This document shows positions 1-9,486 of a stretch of 64,000 nt of DNA, in pieces; the first letter of the stretch is position 1; every line of letters starts with the position of its first letter. The notes below the pieces were generated by a model that did not search any database, was not told the DNA's origin, and was given only the letters and a program-made list of their open reading frames with translations. Location: contig JAFGLW010000030.1 in NCBI GenBank assembly GCA_016927905.1, positions 186,001 through 250,000 on the forward strand, given 5' to 3'. This stretch comes from a candidate division CSSED10-310 bacterium (GTDB taxonomy: Bacteria > CSSED10-310 > JAFGJC01). The position numbers were made by a program, and so were the translations under genes.

Positions 1-1
1 C

Positions 2-1270
2 CAGGTCGTCCCCCATGTGACGGATGAGATCCAGTCGCGTATCCGCAAACTGGCAACCGATGTGGATGTGGTCATCGTCGAATTGGGCGGAACGGTGGGA
101 GATATCGAGAGTCTTCCGTTTCTGGAAGCGATCCGCCAGTTCCAGTTCGACGTGGGCAAGGGCAATCTGATTTATATCCACCTGACACTGGTTCCCTATA
201 TCCGTGCGGCCAAGGAAATCAAGACCAAACCAACCCAGCACAGTGTGAGAAGTCTCCGGGAAATCGGTATTCAGCCGGATATCCTGCTCTGCCGGTCTGA
301 AATCGATCTGGACGAAAACATCAAAAAGAAAATCGCTCTGTTCTGCAACGTCGCACCGGAAGCGGTCATCACGGCCCAGGATGTCAAATCGATTTACGAG
401 GTTCCGGTAAGATATGCCGCCGAAAATCTGGACGGGCTGGTCATGAAGTATCTCGGCCTGCCGGACCGCTCCAGAGATCTGGATGCCTGGACCGACATAG
501 TGGACCGGATCCATCATCCGAAACACAAGACCACCATCGCGGTGGTAGGCAAATATGTTCAGTTGAAAGATTCATATAAAAGCCTTTCTGAAGCGTTCAT
601 TCACAGTGAAATTGCCAACGAGGTCAAACTGGATCTCCGATGGGTGGATTCGGAAGAGATCGAACAGGAAGGTCCGGAGAAAATACTTAATGATGCCGGA
701 GGTATCCTGGTGCCGGGTGGATTCGGCGACCGGGGTATCGAAGGCAAGATTGCCGCCATTCGATACGCCCGGGAAAACCAAAGGGCCTACCTGGGCATCT
801 GCCTGGGCATGCAATGCAGCGTGATTGAATTCGCCCGGCATGTCTGCGGGATGGATGATGCCGACAGCTCCGAGTTCAATCCCGAGACACGGCATCCCGT
901 AATCGATCTTCTGCCCTGGCAGAAAGATGTCAAGAACCTGGGCGGAACGCTCCGGCTGGGCGCATACAGCTGCGTTCTCAAAAACCCGTCCCGGGCCATG
1001 GAAACATATCAATGCGAGGAAATACGGGAACGCCACCGCCATCGGTACGAGTTCAACAATCAATACCGTGAAATCCTGGAAGAACACGGGATGAAAATCA
1101 GCGGGCTGTCTCCCGACGGCAGCCTGGTCGAAATTGTCGAGCTGCAGAATCATCCATGGTTCGTCGCCGTTCAGTTTCACCCGGAATTCAGATCCACTCC
1201 CCGGACTCCCCACCCCCTGTTCGTTCAGTTCGTTCACGCTGCCATTGAAATCAGGGGGTCCGGGATTTGA
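2..1270 (+). CDS. pyrG: CTP synthase, 5' end outside window
   Basis: CTP synthase converts UTP to CTP with ATP and glutamine in pyrimidine synthesis. The frame is open from base 2, so the gene starts upstream; about 422 residues are visible against roughly 545 in the usual enzyme, and the N-terminal part of the synthetase domain is missing. Visible marks are the synthetase signature GGTVGDIES and a class I glutamine amidotransferase domain with oxyanion-loop region PGGFGDRG, nucleophile Cys in GICLGMQ (codon 800-802) and the catalytic His/Glu in QFHPE. The stop overlaps the next start as TTGA. The family call is certain. Confidence 0.98.
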   Translation, partial: QVVPHVTDEIQSRIRKLATDVDVVIVELGGTVGDIESLPFLEAIRQFQFDVGKGNLIYIHLTLVPYIRAAKEIKTKPTQHSVRSLREIGIQPDILLCRSEIDLDENIKKKIALFCNVAPEAVITAQDVKSIYEVPVRYAAENLDGLVMKYLGLPDRSRDLDAWTDIVDRIHHPKHKTTIAVVGKYVQLKDSYKSLSEAFIHSEIANEVKLDLRWVDSEEIEQEGPEKILNDAGGILVPGGFGDRGIEGKIAAIRYARENQRAYLGICLGMQCSVIEFARHVCGMDDADSSEFNPETRHPVIDLLPWQKDVKNLGGTLRLGAYSCVLKNPSRAMETYQCEEIRERHRHRYEFNNQYREILEEHGMKISGLSPDGSLVEIVELQNHPWFVAVQFHPEFRSTPRTPHPLFVQFVHAAIEIRGSGI

Positions 1271-2193
1271 GTCGGAAACGCAAGAGAAATGCCAAGCTGT
1301 ACCTTCTGTATATTCTCATCGCTGCAATCCAGACATTGGCGCGAATTTTAACATGGCGGACGGCAGGTCGGATCGGTGAATGGGTGGGGGGCATCTCTTT
1401 CATGATCCTTCCCCGGTTTCGCCGGATGACCTTGGATAACATAACTGTGGGATATCCGGAGAACCTGTCCCGGGACCGACAAACCAAACTGGCTCTCGAT
1501 TCATTCAAAAACATGGGGCGGTGTTTCATGGAAACGATCAAACTTTCCGGCATGTCCGAAAAAGCGATCCGGGAAAAGGTCGATGTCCGGGAATTCGAAT
1601 CAACGGTTGCCGGCAGTTTCCGGAATGGGCGTTCGATCATGCTGATCACAGGCCATTACAGCAACTGGGAATTGCTTGCTGCCCGATTGACACTGATCCA
1701 GCCTGTTCATGTGCTCTATAAACGAAGCTCCAATCCCGGGTTTCAATCTTTAATCGATGCCAACCGGTCGACACTCGGCATCACCCAGATCGATCGGGAC
1801 GATCCCTCCCTGGTGAGAAAGCTCCGGGAAGTCAGCCGGAAGGAAAGACAGATTCTCGGGGTGCTCATGGATCAGGATACCCGGGTGAGGGGTGTGTTCT
1901 CCAGGTTTCTGAAATTACCCGCTTATACGCCCATCGGGCCGGCAGCCATCGCCATCAAGGGCTGGTTCGACGTCTATGTCGGGTTCATCCATCGAACGGA
2001 GGCGGGTCGATATGCTGTCAAGATACAAGGTCCGCTGGAAATCAGGAAAACCGGCCGGGCGAAAGAGGATATCCAGTGCAATACCGACCGGTTCAACGAG
2101 TTGATCGGAGCGCAGATCATGGAAGATCCCGCCCAATGGGCCTGGATACACAGACGGTGGCGGCGCTGGCATGAAATCGGAGCCCGGCAGTGA
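1267..2193 (+). CDS. LpxL/HtrB-family lipid A acyltransferase
   Basis: A 308-residue inner-membrane acyltransferase of the family that adds secondary acyl chains to the lipid A precursor. A basic N-terminus is followed by a hydrophobic segment (about residues 11-27). The H-x4-E catalytic motif is visible as HYSNWE (His130, Glu135). Length matches LpxL/LpxM (about 305). The TTG start overlaps the pyrG stop by four bases and the stop overlaps lapB as GTGA, so translation is probably coupled. Linkage to lapB supports a role in LPS biogenesis. Which acyl chain or position it uses cannot be told. Confidence 0.9.
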   Translation: MSRKRKRNAKLYLLYILIAAIQTLARILTWRTAGRIGEWVGGISFMILPRFRRMTLDNITVGYPENLSRDRQTKLALDSFKNMGRCFMETIKLSGMSEKAIREKVDVREFESTVAGSFRNGRSIMLITGHYSNWELLAARLTLIQPVHVLYKRSSNPGFQSLIDANRSTLGITQIDRDDPSLVRKLREVSRKERQILGVLMDQDTRVRGVFSRFLKLPAYTPIGPAAIAIKGWFDVYVGFIHRTEAGRYAVKIQGPLEIRKTGRAKEDIQCNTDRFNELIGAQIMEDPAQWAWIHRRWRRWHEIGARQ

Positions 2194-3368
2194 ACTTCTG
2201 GCTGGACTGGATATTCTATTTGTCCTGGTCCGTTCTGGGCGGACTGGCCGGGTGGTACCTGCACGTTTTCCTGTCCGGCCGAACCCGGATCGAGACCGAT
2301 TCTCAGTCGCTGGGGCAGGCGATCACCGCGCTGGCATCCGGTGAAAAAGAAAAAGCGGTTGAAGCCCTGACGCACGTGGTCGCCCGGGATACTCACGAGC
2401 TGCATGCTTATCTCACGCTGGGAATCCTGTACCGCAGAAAGGGCTGGTTCAACCGGGCCGTGGATATTCACCGGCGCTTGTTGTCCCGCACCAATATCGA
2501 TAATGAGTTGCGACACCGGATATATATCGAACTGGCACTGGATTTCGAGGACGCCGGATTGCTCGACCGTGCTGTCGGCACCATCCGGGAAGCATTGAAA
2601 CTGCCCGGTACCCGCCGCGGGGATTACGCTCTTCTGGGAAGACTCTATGAAACGACCGGAGAATGGGATCTGGCGGTCGATGCCTGGCGGCACTCCGGCG
2701 ACCAGTCCATCTGGCGTCAACCGGTGGCGTTTATCACCGCCATGGACGGACTCAAATCCAGATCATCCGGCGATATCCGCAAAGCGGTAAAGCTGTTCCG
2801 GCAGGCGTTGAAAGTGGATCCGGAAAATCCAGCAGCATTGCTTGGGTATGCCGAGATATGCGCGGTAAAGGGTAAACTGTCCCAGGCGATTGAACTGTAC
2901 GAAAAACTTCAGGAAACCAGGCCGGATCTGACCGGTGTGATCGCCGATTCAATCGAACGGATCATGAAGGAAACGGGAAATCGCAAGGTCGAGGATTTCT
3001 ACGTGGAAACCCTGAAGACCCAGAAATACAAACCCAGGGTCGCCATCCGCTATGCCGCCTACCTCGCGGACCGCGGTGAAATGGCGCAGGCAGCCGCCGT
3101 ATTGAAAACGACCGAACCGGCCAAACTGGCACCGGAAATGCTCCTCCGCCTTGTCGAAACATCGGAAAAGGTGGGATTCAAACAACAGGCGCTGAATATC
3201 TCCCGGCAGATCCTCGACAAGGTCGTCTCCCGCGATCGGTTCATCTGCCATCTGTGCGGGGATTCCATGCCGCTCCTGGAATGGCGGTGCCCGAAATGCC
3301 GGAATTGGGGATCGGTCCGGTCCACAACCGAATACGATCACACCAGCCAGGAAAGTGAGGATTCGTGA
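2190..3368 (+). CDS. lapB: LapB (YciM) LPS-assembly regulator
   Basis: A 392-residue protein, close to E. coli LapB (389). It has one N-terminal membrane anchor (about residues 4-28), a long array of TPR helices, and a C-terminal rubredoxin-type metal knuckle with CHLC and CPKC pairs. In E. coli LapB works with FtsH to control LpxC turnover and so sets the LPS rate. The GTG start overlaps the acyltransferase stop, and its own stop overlaps the next GTG. The order anchor-TPR-rubredoxin is diagnostic for this family. Confidence 0.93.
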   Translation: MNFWLDWIFYLSWSVLGGLAGWYLHVFLSGRTRIETDSQSLGQAITALASGEKEKAVEALTHVVARDTHELHAYLTLGILYRRKGWFNRAVDIHRRLLSRTNIDNELRHRIYIELALDFEDAGLLDRAVGTIREALKLPGTRRGDYALLGRLYETTGEWDLAVDAWRHSGDQSIWRQPVAFITAMDGLKSRSSGDIRKAVKLFRQALKVDPENPAALLGYAEICAVKGKLSQAIELYEKLQETRPDLTGVIADSIERIMKETGNRKVEDFYVETLKTQKYKPRVAIRYAAYLADRGEMAQAAAVLKTTEPAKLAPEMLLRLVETSEKVGFKQQALNISRQILDKVVSRDRFICHLCGDSMPLLEWRCPKCRNWGSVRSTTEYDHTSQESEDS

Positions 3369-4000
3369 TATCGGCCGGGTTTAAAGCGGCTGTTCTGGGA
3401 ATACTCCTGACCGCGGTTGCCGCGGAAACGGCAACCGGTGCCGATTTGAATGCTCGGGTCCGGGAATGTGTCGAGATTGTCCGATCCGGGGAAAATCCGG
3501 TGGACACCCGCGACTGCCTGGAGCGGCTGGCCGGCTATCTGAAACTGATTGAACCCGACGACATTACTGCCCGTGAGATTCGGGAGTGTCTGGAAGGGGT
3601 CCCTGAAGAGAGGTGGACGCCTTTTCTGCAGGCTGCCCTGGGGTCCCATTATCTGAAAACGGGAAATCCGGACAAGGCTTCTGAAATGTATCTTGACCTG
3701 ATCCTCAGTTTTCCATCGGATCCGAAAATAATGCGCTACCGGATCGCACTGGCCGAAGCTTTCAGGATGTCGGGGAACTACATTCAGGCGGCAGCCCAGC
3801 TCGAACCCCTGCTGGAATCGAGAAGCACAGAATCCGCCTGGGCAATCCTTGAAATGGCCCGTCTGAACCAGTCCAGAGGCCTGCCCGACAAGGCACTCGA
3901 AAACTACCGGAAAATCGAATTGCAGGCGGCCGGCACCAAGGTTGCTGAAATCGCCAGGCGGGAGAGTCGCGAGATCAGGCTCAATCAATGGGCCATGTAA
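3365..4000 (+). CDS. exported TPR-like protein of unknown function
   Basis: A 211-residue protein with a signal-peptide-like N-terminus (hydrophobic residues about 7-20, then an Ala-rich cleavage region) followed by helical repeats resembling TPRs. It is probably periplasmic. The GTG start overlaps the lapB stop by four bases, which places it in the lapB operon and suggests an envelope role. No family name is recognised. The next gene, mutS, starts 12 bases later and may be cotranscribed. Confidence 0.75.
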   Translation: MISAGFKAAVLGILLTAVAAETATGADLNARVRECVEIVRSGENPVDTRDCLERLAGYLKLIEPDDITAREIRECLEGVPEERWTPFLQAALGSHYLKTGNPDKASEMYLDLILSFPSDPKIMRYRIALAEAFRMSGNYIQAAAQLEPLLESRSTESAWAILEMARLNQSRGLPDKALENYRKIELQAAGTKVAEIARRESREIRLNQWAM

Positions 4001-4012
4001 TCGGAGAACCGC

Positions 4013-6598
4013 ATGAAAAAGCGGCAGGATACACCCCTGATGAAACAATACCGGGAAGTCAAAGCCCGGCATCCCGACGCCATCCTGTTTTACCGCATGG
4101 GCGATTTTTATGAAATGTTCGGTGAGGATGCGCAGGTGGCGGCACCGGTTCTGGATATCGTTCTCACATCCCGGGACCGGAACGCCGAAGAAAAAATCCC
4201 CATGTGCGGGGTTCCATATCACAGCGCCGAGACCTACATCGCCAAACTGATCGAAAACAACTTCAAGGTCGCCATTTGTGAACAGGTTGAAGATCCCGGA
4301 AAAGCCCGGGGTATCGTCAAACGGGAAGTAATCCGGGTGATAACGCCCGGAACCGTCCTGGAATCCAATCTCCTGAAATCGAGCGACAATAATTTCATTG
4401 CATCGGTGGCGATCCTGAAAGATATGGGCGGTCTGGCCCTGTTGGATCTTTCAACGGGAGAATTTCTGGCGACTGAAATGAGTGTCACCGGGGGGATCGA
4501 TCCCCTGATCGACGAGTTGCGGAAATGGATTCCCAGGGAAATTATTCATCCCCAGTCCCGGACGGATTTGAAGCCGGACATACCGGCATACTTCAACACC
4601 AACGAAGACTGGGTCTACAGCCTCGATTATGCCGTCGATCTGATCCGGAGTCAGTTCTCGGTTCAGGGTCTCGAAGGGTTCGGTCTGGAAGGGAAACAGG
4701 CTGCGGCAGTCGCAGCCGGTGCAATGCTCCATTACCTCCAGGGTACACACGTCGAAAAACTGGGTCATCTGATGCGGATCCGGTACTTCGAAAACTCCGA
4801 TTACGTCTATATCGATCCGTCATCCCGGCGGAATCTGGAGTTGACCCGGACCCTGATGGGCCAAACCAGGGAAGGCAGCCTGCTGGACCTGGTGGATTGC
4901 ACGGTCACACACATGGGTGGCCGGCTTCTGAAAACGCGCCTGGAACAGCCGCTGACAGATGTGCAGTCCATCGAATCACGCCTGGAAGAAGTGGACGCGT
5001 TTTATCAAAACGACACGCTCCGGAACGATACCCAAAATACATTGAAACCAATTGCGGATCTGGAACGGCTCGCTGGCCGCATCGCCACCGGAATCGCTCA
5101 CGCCCGGGATCTCATCGCCCTGCGCACTTCCATCGAAGAGATTCCCCGGATCGTGAGCCTGCTGGAACAGAGTGGATCCCCGGTCCTGACCGGATTGACC
5201 CGCAATATCGACACCCTCGCCGATATCGGCGCACTCATCCAGAAATCCATCCGGGACAGCCCGCCCCTGTCGATAAGGGAAGGCAACATCATCCGGACGG
5301 GATATGATGAACAGCTGGATGAAATCCGGCGGGCGGCAACCGAAGGACGAAGCTGGATCGCCCAGCTCCAGACCCGCGAACGCTCCCGGACCCGGATTCC
5401 CTCGCTGAAGATCAGTTACAACCGGGTTTTCGGATATTACATCGAAGTGACCCGGACCCATCTGGAGAAAATCCCGGATAATTTCATCCGGAAACAGACG
5501 CTGGTCAATGCCGAACGGTTCATTACACCGGAATTGAAAGAGATGGAGGAGAAAATTCTGGGTGCGGAGGAAAAAATGGCCGGGATGGAGTTCGACCTGT
5601 TTGCGGTTATCCGGGAACGCATCGCGGCCGAAGTTCTCCGGATACAGACCACCGCCCGGGTCGTCGCCAGGATCGATGTGGCGTCCGCTCTGGCTGAACT
5701 GGCGGTGAAATACCGGTACCGCAGACCTTCAGTGGATGCAGGAGACAGGATTGAAATACACTCCGGACGGCATCCCGTTGTGGAACGCATCCAGGCAGCT
5801 GACGGGTTTGTGTCCAATGATGTCCTGCTGAACGGATCCACCCACCGGGAATTGATCATCACCGGTCCCAATATGGCGGGCAAATCCACCTTCATCCGCC
5901 AGGTCGCGCTGATTGTGCTGCTCGCCCAGACCGGCAGTTTCGTCCCGGCCGACGATGCCTGCATCGGCGTCGTGGACCGAATTTTTACCCGGGTGGGAGC
6001 TTCCGATAATCTGGCCGGGGGCCAGTCAACATTCATGGTGGAGATGAACGAAGCAGCCAACATCCTGAACCATGCAACGGCAAAAAGCCTGATTATACTG
6101 GATGAGATCGGGAGGGGAACCAGCACCTTCGATGGATTGTCAATCGCTTGGGCGGTCGCCGAACACATCCACCAGATCGGCGCACGCACCCTGTTCGCAA
6201 CTCATTACCACGAACTGACTGAACTGTCCGAGCGCCTGACCGGCGTAAAGAATTTCAATGTGGAAGTCAGGGAATGGAACGACAGGGTGATCTTTTTGAG
6301 GAAAGTGGTTCCGGGAGGTGTCGACCGGTCCTACGGGATCCAGGTTGCCAGGCTGGCCGGTATCCCCGCTCCGGTGCTCCAGAGAGCCAGGGAAGTTCTC
6401 GACGCCCTGGAAATGCAGGAACGCGGGCGGCTGCCCGAAACACCTGGGATACCCCGATCCCGCTACCGGCAACTGGAACTGTTCATCTCCGAACCACCCG
6501 AACTGCTGAAAGAACTGAAAACACTCGATATCGATAACCTGACACCCCTGGAAGCGCTCCGCATTCTGAATCAATGGAAAAAGAAATTTTCCGGATAA
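4013..6598 (+). CDS. mutS: DNA mismatch repair protein MutS
   Basis: MutS recognises mismatches and starts mismatch repair. At 861 residues it has the usual length (E. coli 853). The mismatch-reading Phe-x-Glu motif lies in GDFYEMFG (Phe32, Glu34). The C-terminal ATPase has Walker A GPNMAGKST (about residue 618) and the family signature DEIGRGTSTFDG (about 697). The ATG is preceded by GGAG six bases upstream. It follows the lapB-linked TPR gene closely, a placement with no functional logic evident. Confidence 0.98.
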   Translation: MKKRQDTPLMKQYREVKARHPDAILFYRMGDFYEMFGEDAQVAAPVLDIVLTSRDRNAEEKIPMCGVPYHSAETYIAKLIENNFKVAICEQVEDPGKARGIVKREVIRVITPGTVLESNLLKSSDNNFIASVAILKDMGGLALLDLSTGEFLATEMSVTGGIDPLIDELRKWIPREIIHPQSRTDLKPDIPAYFNTNEDWVYSLDYAVDLIRSQFSVQGLEGFGLEGKQAAAVAAGAMLHYLQGTHVEKLGHLMRIRYFENSDYVYIDPSSRRNLELTRTLMGQTREGSLLDLVDCTVTHMGGRLLKTRLEQPLTDVQSIESRLEEVDAFYQNDTLRNDTQNTLKPIADLERLAGRIATGIAHARDLIALRTSIEEIPRIVSLLEQSGSPVLTGLTRNIDTLADIGALIQKSIRDSPPLSIREGNIIRTGYDEQLDEIRRAATEGRSWIAQLQTRERSRTRIPSLKISYNRVFGYYIEVTRTHLEKIPDNFIRKQTLVNAERFITPELKEMEEKILGAEEKMAGMEFDLFAVIRERIAAEVLRIQTTARVVARIDVASALAELAVKYRYRRPSVDAGDRIEIHSGRHPVVERIQAADGFVSNDVLLNGSTHRELIITGPNMAGKSTFIRQVALIVLLAQTGSFVPADDACIGVVDRIFTRVGASDNLAGGQSTFMVEMNEAANILNHATAKSLIILDEIGRGTSTFDGLSIAWAVAEHIHQIGARTLFATHYHELTELSERLTGVKNFNVEVREWNDRVIFLRKVVPGGVDRSYGIQVARLAGIPAPVLQRAREVLDALEMQERGRLPETPGIPRSRYRQLELFISEPPELLKELKTLDIDNLTPLEALRILNQWKKKFSG

Positions 6599-6647
6599 AA
6601 ACCCGGATCGGCAGGCAACTCAGACAGGATGTCGGATCATGCCCCCG

Positions 6648-7781
6648 TTACCATTCACCGGGTATCCCGCGGATATTTATCAAAATGATCTCCGAATCTG
6701 TACCGATCCGGAACGGCGGCCCCCAAACTCCGGTTCCGGTCGACACGACCAGATGAAAATTGCCGAACCGGTGATACCCTGCCTGATACTGGAACGCCAA
6801 CCCGGTAAAATAGTTAAACGGCCAGATCTGCCCGCCGTGGGTATGACCACTCAGTTGCAGATCGATTCCGCATTGCCGTGCGGTTTCAAGCTCGATTGGC
6901 TGGTGATTCATCAGGATTACCGGCAAACGGTCCCCCAATCTCCCCGTAAATCCGCACAAATCCGGTTTCCCGGATACTCCGAACTGCCGGCCGGTGGGAT
7001 CATCCACCCCGATCAGGTGCATCCGGTCCGGGATGGTCAGCATTTCATTCCGAAGCAGCCGGATCCCGGCTGCATCCAGAACTTTCTCCAGTTCCGGTAT
7101 CCCCAGATAAAACTCATGGTTGCCGGTCACGGCATACACCCCGTGCCGGCTCCACAGTGATTTCAGAGACGGGATGAATTTCACAAGCAGTTCTGCCCGG
7201 TCATCCAGAAGATCGCCTGTGATCAGGACGAAATCCGCCCGGATCTCGTTCACGCGTCTGACCACCTCATCCCACCAGGCTTCGGATTTGTGGCATTCCA
7301 GGTGGATGTCGGATATCTGAACCAGAGTGATCCCGCCCGGCGGGACTGATTTCCCACACAAGTCCACATTGACGGTTTTGACCGACGGGTCGTTCCCCCT
7401 GAAGAATCCGAACACCAGGATTGCGCTCAGAACCAAACAGATGACCGATCCGGTCATCCGCAGATGGGCAACGGAAATTTCGGGGAGCCATCCGATGACC
7501 ATGATCAGGCGGACGATTCCGGTGATGATGCTGATCCAGAAAAAGTAAAAAAGCACGCCCAGCCAGACATTGCCCGTAAACTGGAAAAACGGGATGAAAC
7601 ATCCCGTTCCCCGCACCGCAAACACCCGGCCCAATGGAAACATCAAAGCCGCGGCCCAGAAGAGAATATACAGAATGTTCCGAACCATTCCGGCAGGATG
7701 GAACATGTACCGAATCCAAAAAAACATCATCGTGTTCATCACCGCATACAGGGTGAGCACTGCGATCAGAAATACAGCCAT
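6648..7781 (-). CDS. membrane metallophosphoesterase, YkuE/YaeI-like
   Basis: About 377 residues. The first 130 residues form about four hydrophobic segments, followed by a calcineurin-like phosphoesterase domain with DIHL, GDLLDD, GNHE, NHQP and GHTHGG metal-binding motifs. The YkuE/YaeI group includes UDP-2,3-diacylglucosamine or related lipid phosphoesterases; the substrate here is not known. The ATG at 7781 has AAAGGA eight bases upstream and is preferred over a TTG at 7811 that overlaps the upstream acetyltransferase stop. It lies 26 bases after that gene, so the two are probably one operon. Confidence 0.88.
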   Translation of the reverse strand: MAVFLIAVLTLYAVMNTMMFFWIRYMFHPAGMVRNILYILFWAAALMFPLGRVFAVRGTGCFIPFFQFTGNVWLGVLFYFFWISIITGIVRLIMVIGWLPEISVAHLRMTGSVICLVLSAILVFGFFRGNDPSVKTVNVDLCGKSVPPGGITLVQISDIHLECHKSEAWWDEVVRRVNEIRADFVLITGDLLDDRAELLVKFIPSLKSLWSRHGVYAVTGNHEFYLGIPELEKVLDAAGIRLLRNEMLTIPDRMHLIGVDDPTGRQFGVSGKPDLCGFTGRLGDRLPVILMNHQPIELETARQCGIDLQLSGHTHGGQIWPFNYFTGLAFQYQAGYHRFGNFHLVVSTGTGVWGPPFRIGTDSEIILINIRGIPGEW

Positions 7782-7807
7782 ACGGATTATCCTTTCGGGC
7801 TTTGAAT

Positions 7808-8338
7808 TCAAGAAGTATTGTTCCGGAGCCGCCGTTCGAAATACGCCGCCAGATCCGGTTGATCCTTGAGGAACAGGATCATTTGAAACCGGTCCCGTCC
7901 CCTGAAACCGAAATGCCGGTATAGCTGCACGGCCGCCGGATTGTCATGGTCGGTCAGAAGATCGATCCGGGCACACCGGCGGGAAGCGGCAAACTCCAGA
8001 AAACGCCTGAGAAGAATTTTACCGATGCCGTGCCCCCGATGCCCTGGAAGAACATAAACCAGATCCAGCATGATCACGATGTCACACGAAGAGGCAGACA
8101 GCCGGTCATAGGCTCGGATATACCCGACCGCTTCACTTCCGTCGAACAATACCAGCGGATGGTAGATGTCTCCGTGACGGGTCAGCGTCTCCACCAGGAT
8201 CTCATACCCGGATGCATCCCGCGAAAATCCATATTCCCGGTCATATATCCGGTGAATGCGAATCAGGATTTCACGATCCGCCGGCAGGTTCAATTTGCGG
8301 AAATTCAGGCCGGTTTCCCGGATTGCTTCATCATGCAT
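7808..8338 (-). CDS. GNAT-family N-acetyltransferase
   Basis: About 176 residues with the GNAT fold. The acetyl-CoA pyrophosphate loop is visible as LPGHRGHGIGKILL, followed by a terminal motif LYRHFGF. The substrate is unknown; small molecules and protein N-termini are both possible. The ATG at 8338 has AGGGGA six bases upstream and is preferred over an upstream start at 8404. It is the first gene of a leftward pair with the metallophosphoesterase and is divergent from the methyltransferase at 8482. Confidence 0.85.
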   Translation of the reverse strand: MHDEAIRETGLNFRKLNLPADREILIRIHRIYDREYGFSRDASGYEILVETLTRHGDIYHPLVLFDGSEAVGYIRAYDRLSASSCDIVIMLDLVYVLPGHRGHGIGKILLRRFLEFAASRRCARIDLLTDHDNPAAVQLYRHFGFRGRDRFQMILFLKDQPDLAAYFERRLRNNTS

Positions 8339-8481
8339 GGTGGTTCCCCTATGCGATCGGTTTCCTCCCGGTACATATATAGCATGCAGAGCGGTTTTTG
8401 GCATCCAATTTGGTTTTCAATTCCACCGCGAAGGCTCTATACTTCTTCGAATGCGTGCGGCCTGGAACCGGAGATGGAATC

Positions 8482-9486
8482 GTGGAACCGAACAAAGCGG
8501 GTGAATATCTTGCGCAGACCCGTCAGTGGCTTAACCGGCGTTTTGACGTTTTCGACGGGGAGGGGATCTATGTTCCCAATCACTCCAGCTACGGTTTTTC
8601 AGCACTGGCGTTCCGGCTGGAGGAATATGCCCGATCCTACGCCCTGCTTCGCATGTTCAACCGGTTGGAGTTTTCTTCCCTGCTGGATATCGGCTGTGCC
8701 GACGGGTATTTTCCGGCACTGATCCGGGCATTATTCGAAGTACAGGTTACCGGAAGCGACCTGTCAGACCGGGCAATGGTCCGCGCCCGGTCACTCCACA
8801 GTGTGACCGGATGCGCACTGGACGCGCACAGGCTGCCGTTCCCGGACGAATCGTTCGATGCGGTCCTGGCATCGGAACTGCTGGAACACGTAACCGGACC
8901 CGGACAGGTGATCGCGGAAATGAAACGGGTGGCGAAAAAATACGTGATCATCACAACGCCCAGGGCACGCGACAGGGCGGATGTCCGGCGTCATTTCCGC
9001 GAACTTGATCCCGGAGAGCCGCACGCCCATATTCACTATTTCACAGATGGGGAAATTCGAAATCTTTGCGGCGATCGGGGTTTTTATTTCGGGGCGAGAT
9101 CGCGGTGGGTCCAGCGGATTTTAAACCGGCTGGCCTGGGGAGACGATACAACCCGGATGCAGCGGCAGGCATACCTGGATTTCACCCTGGAATCCGCAAT
9201 GCTTTCCGAAACTTCCCGGGAAGCGGTGCGGTACGCCCTGATCGGACGATACAGTACCGGCGGGGAATGGCGAAAAATGATACTGGGTCCGGGGACACTG
9301 TCCCGGCTGCTCAGGCTGGATGTGGCCATCGCCGAAACCCGCCCGGACCAGGCATACGATCACCTGGCGGTCCTGCCCGCCGGACGGATGCCGGTTCCGG
9401 GCCGGAAAAAACTGCCGGACGGCAGCCTGCTTGAAATTCTCCTGCGGGATTTCGCAGTCCGGCCCCTGCGGATCGATTCCCGATGA
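8482..9486 (+). CDS. class I SAM-dependent methyltransferase
   Basis: About 334 residues with a Methyltransf_11-type fold: motif I in LLDIGCADGYF, the acidic strand-2 end in GSDLSD, and a post-motif segment ASELLEHV. A GTG start at 8482 has GGAG eight bases upstream; an open frame continues back to a TTG at 8398. The stop overlaps the radical SAM gene as ATGA, so the two are translationally coupled and probably act in one pathway, perhaps lipid, glycan or natural-product modification. The substrate cannot be told. Confidence 0.85.
   Translation: MEPNKAGEYLAQTRQWLNRRFDVFDGEGIYVPNHSSYGFSALAFRLEEYARSYALLRMFNRLEFSSLLDIGCADGYFPALIRALFEVQVTGSDLSDRAMVRARSLHSVTGCALDAHRLPFPDESFDAVLASELLEHVTGPGQVIAEMKRVAKKYVIITTPRARDRADVRRHFRELDPGEPHAHIHYFTDGEIRNLCGDRGFYFGARSRWVQRILNRLAWGDDTTRMQRQAYLDFTLESAMLSETSREAVRYALIGRYSTGGEWRKMILGPGTLSRLLRLDVAIAETRPDQAYDHLAVLPAGRMPVPGRKKLPDGSLLEILLRDFAVRPLRIDSR

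Noticed and set aside
572-1237. Long antisense frames over core genes, such as 572-1237, 3338-4222, 14327-15268 and 30045-31088 on the minus strand
   Set aside because: They mirror well-supported genes on the other strand in a GC-rich sequence and encode nothing recognisable.
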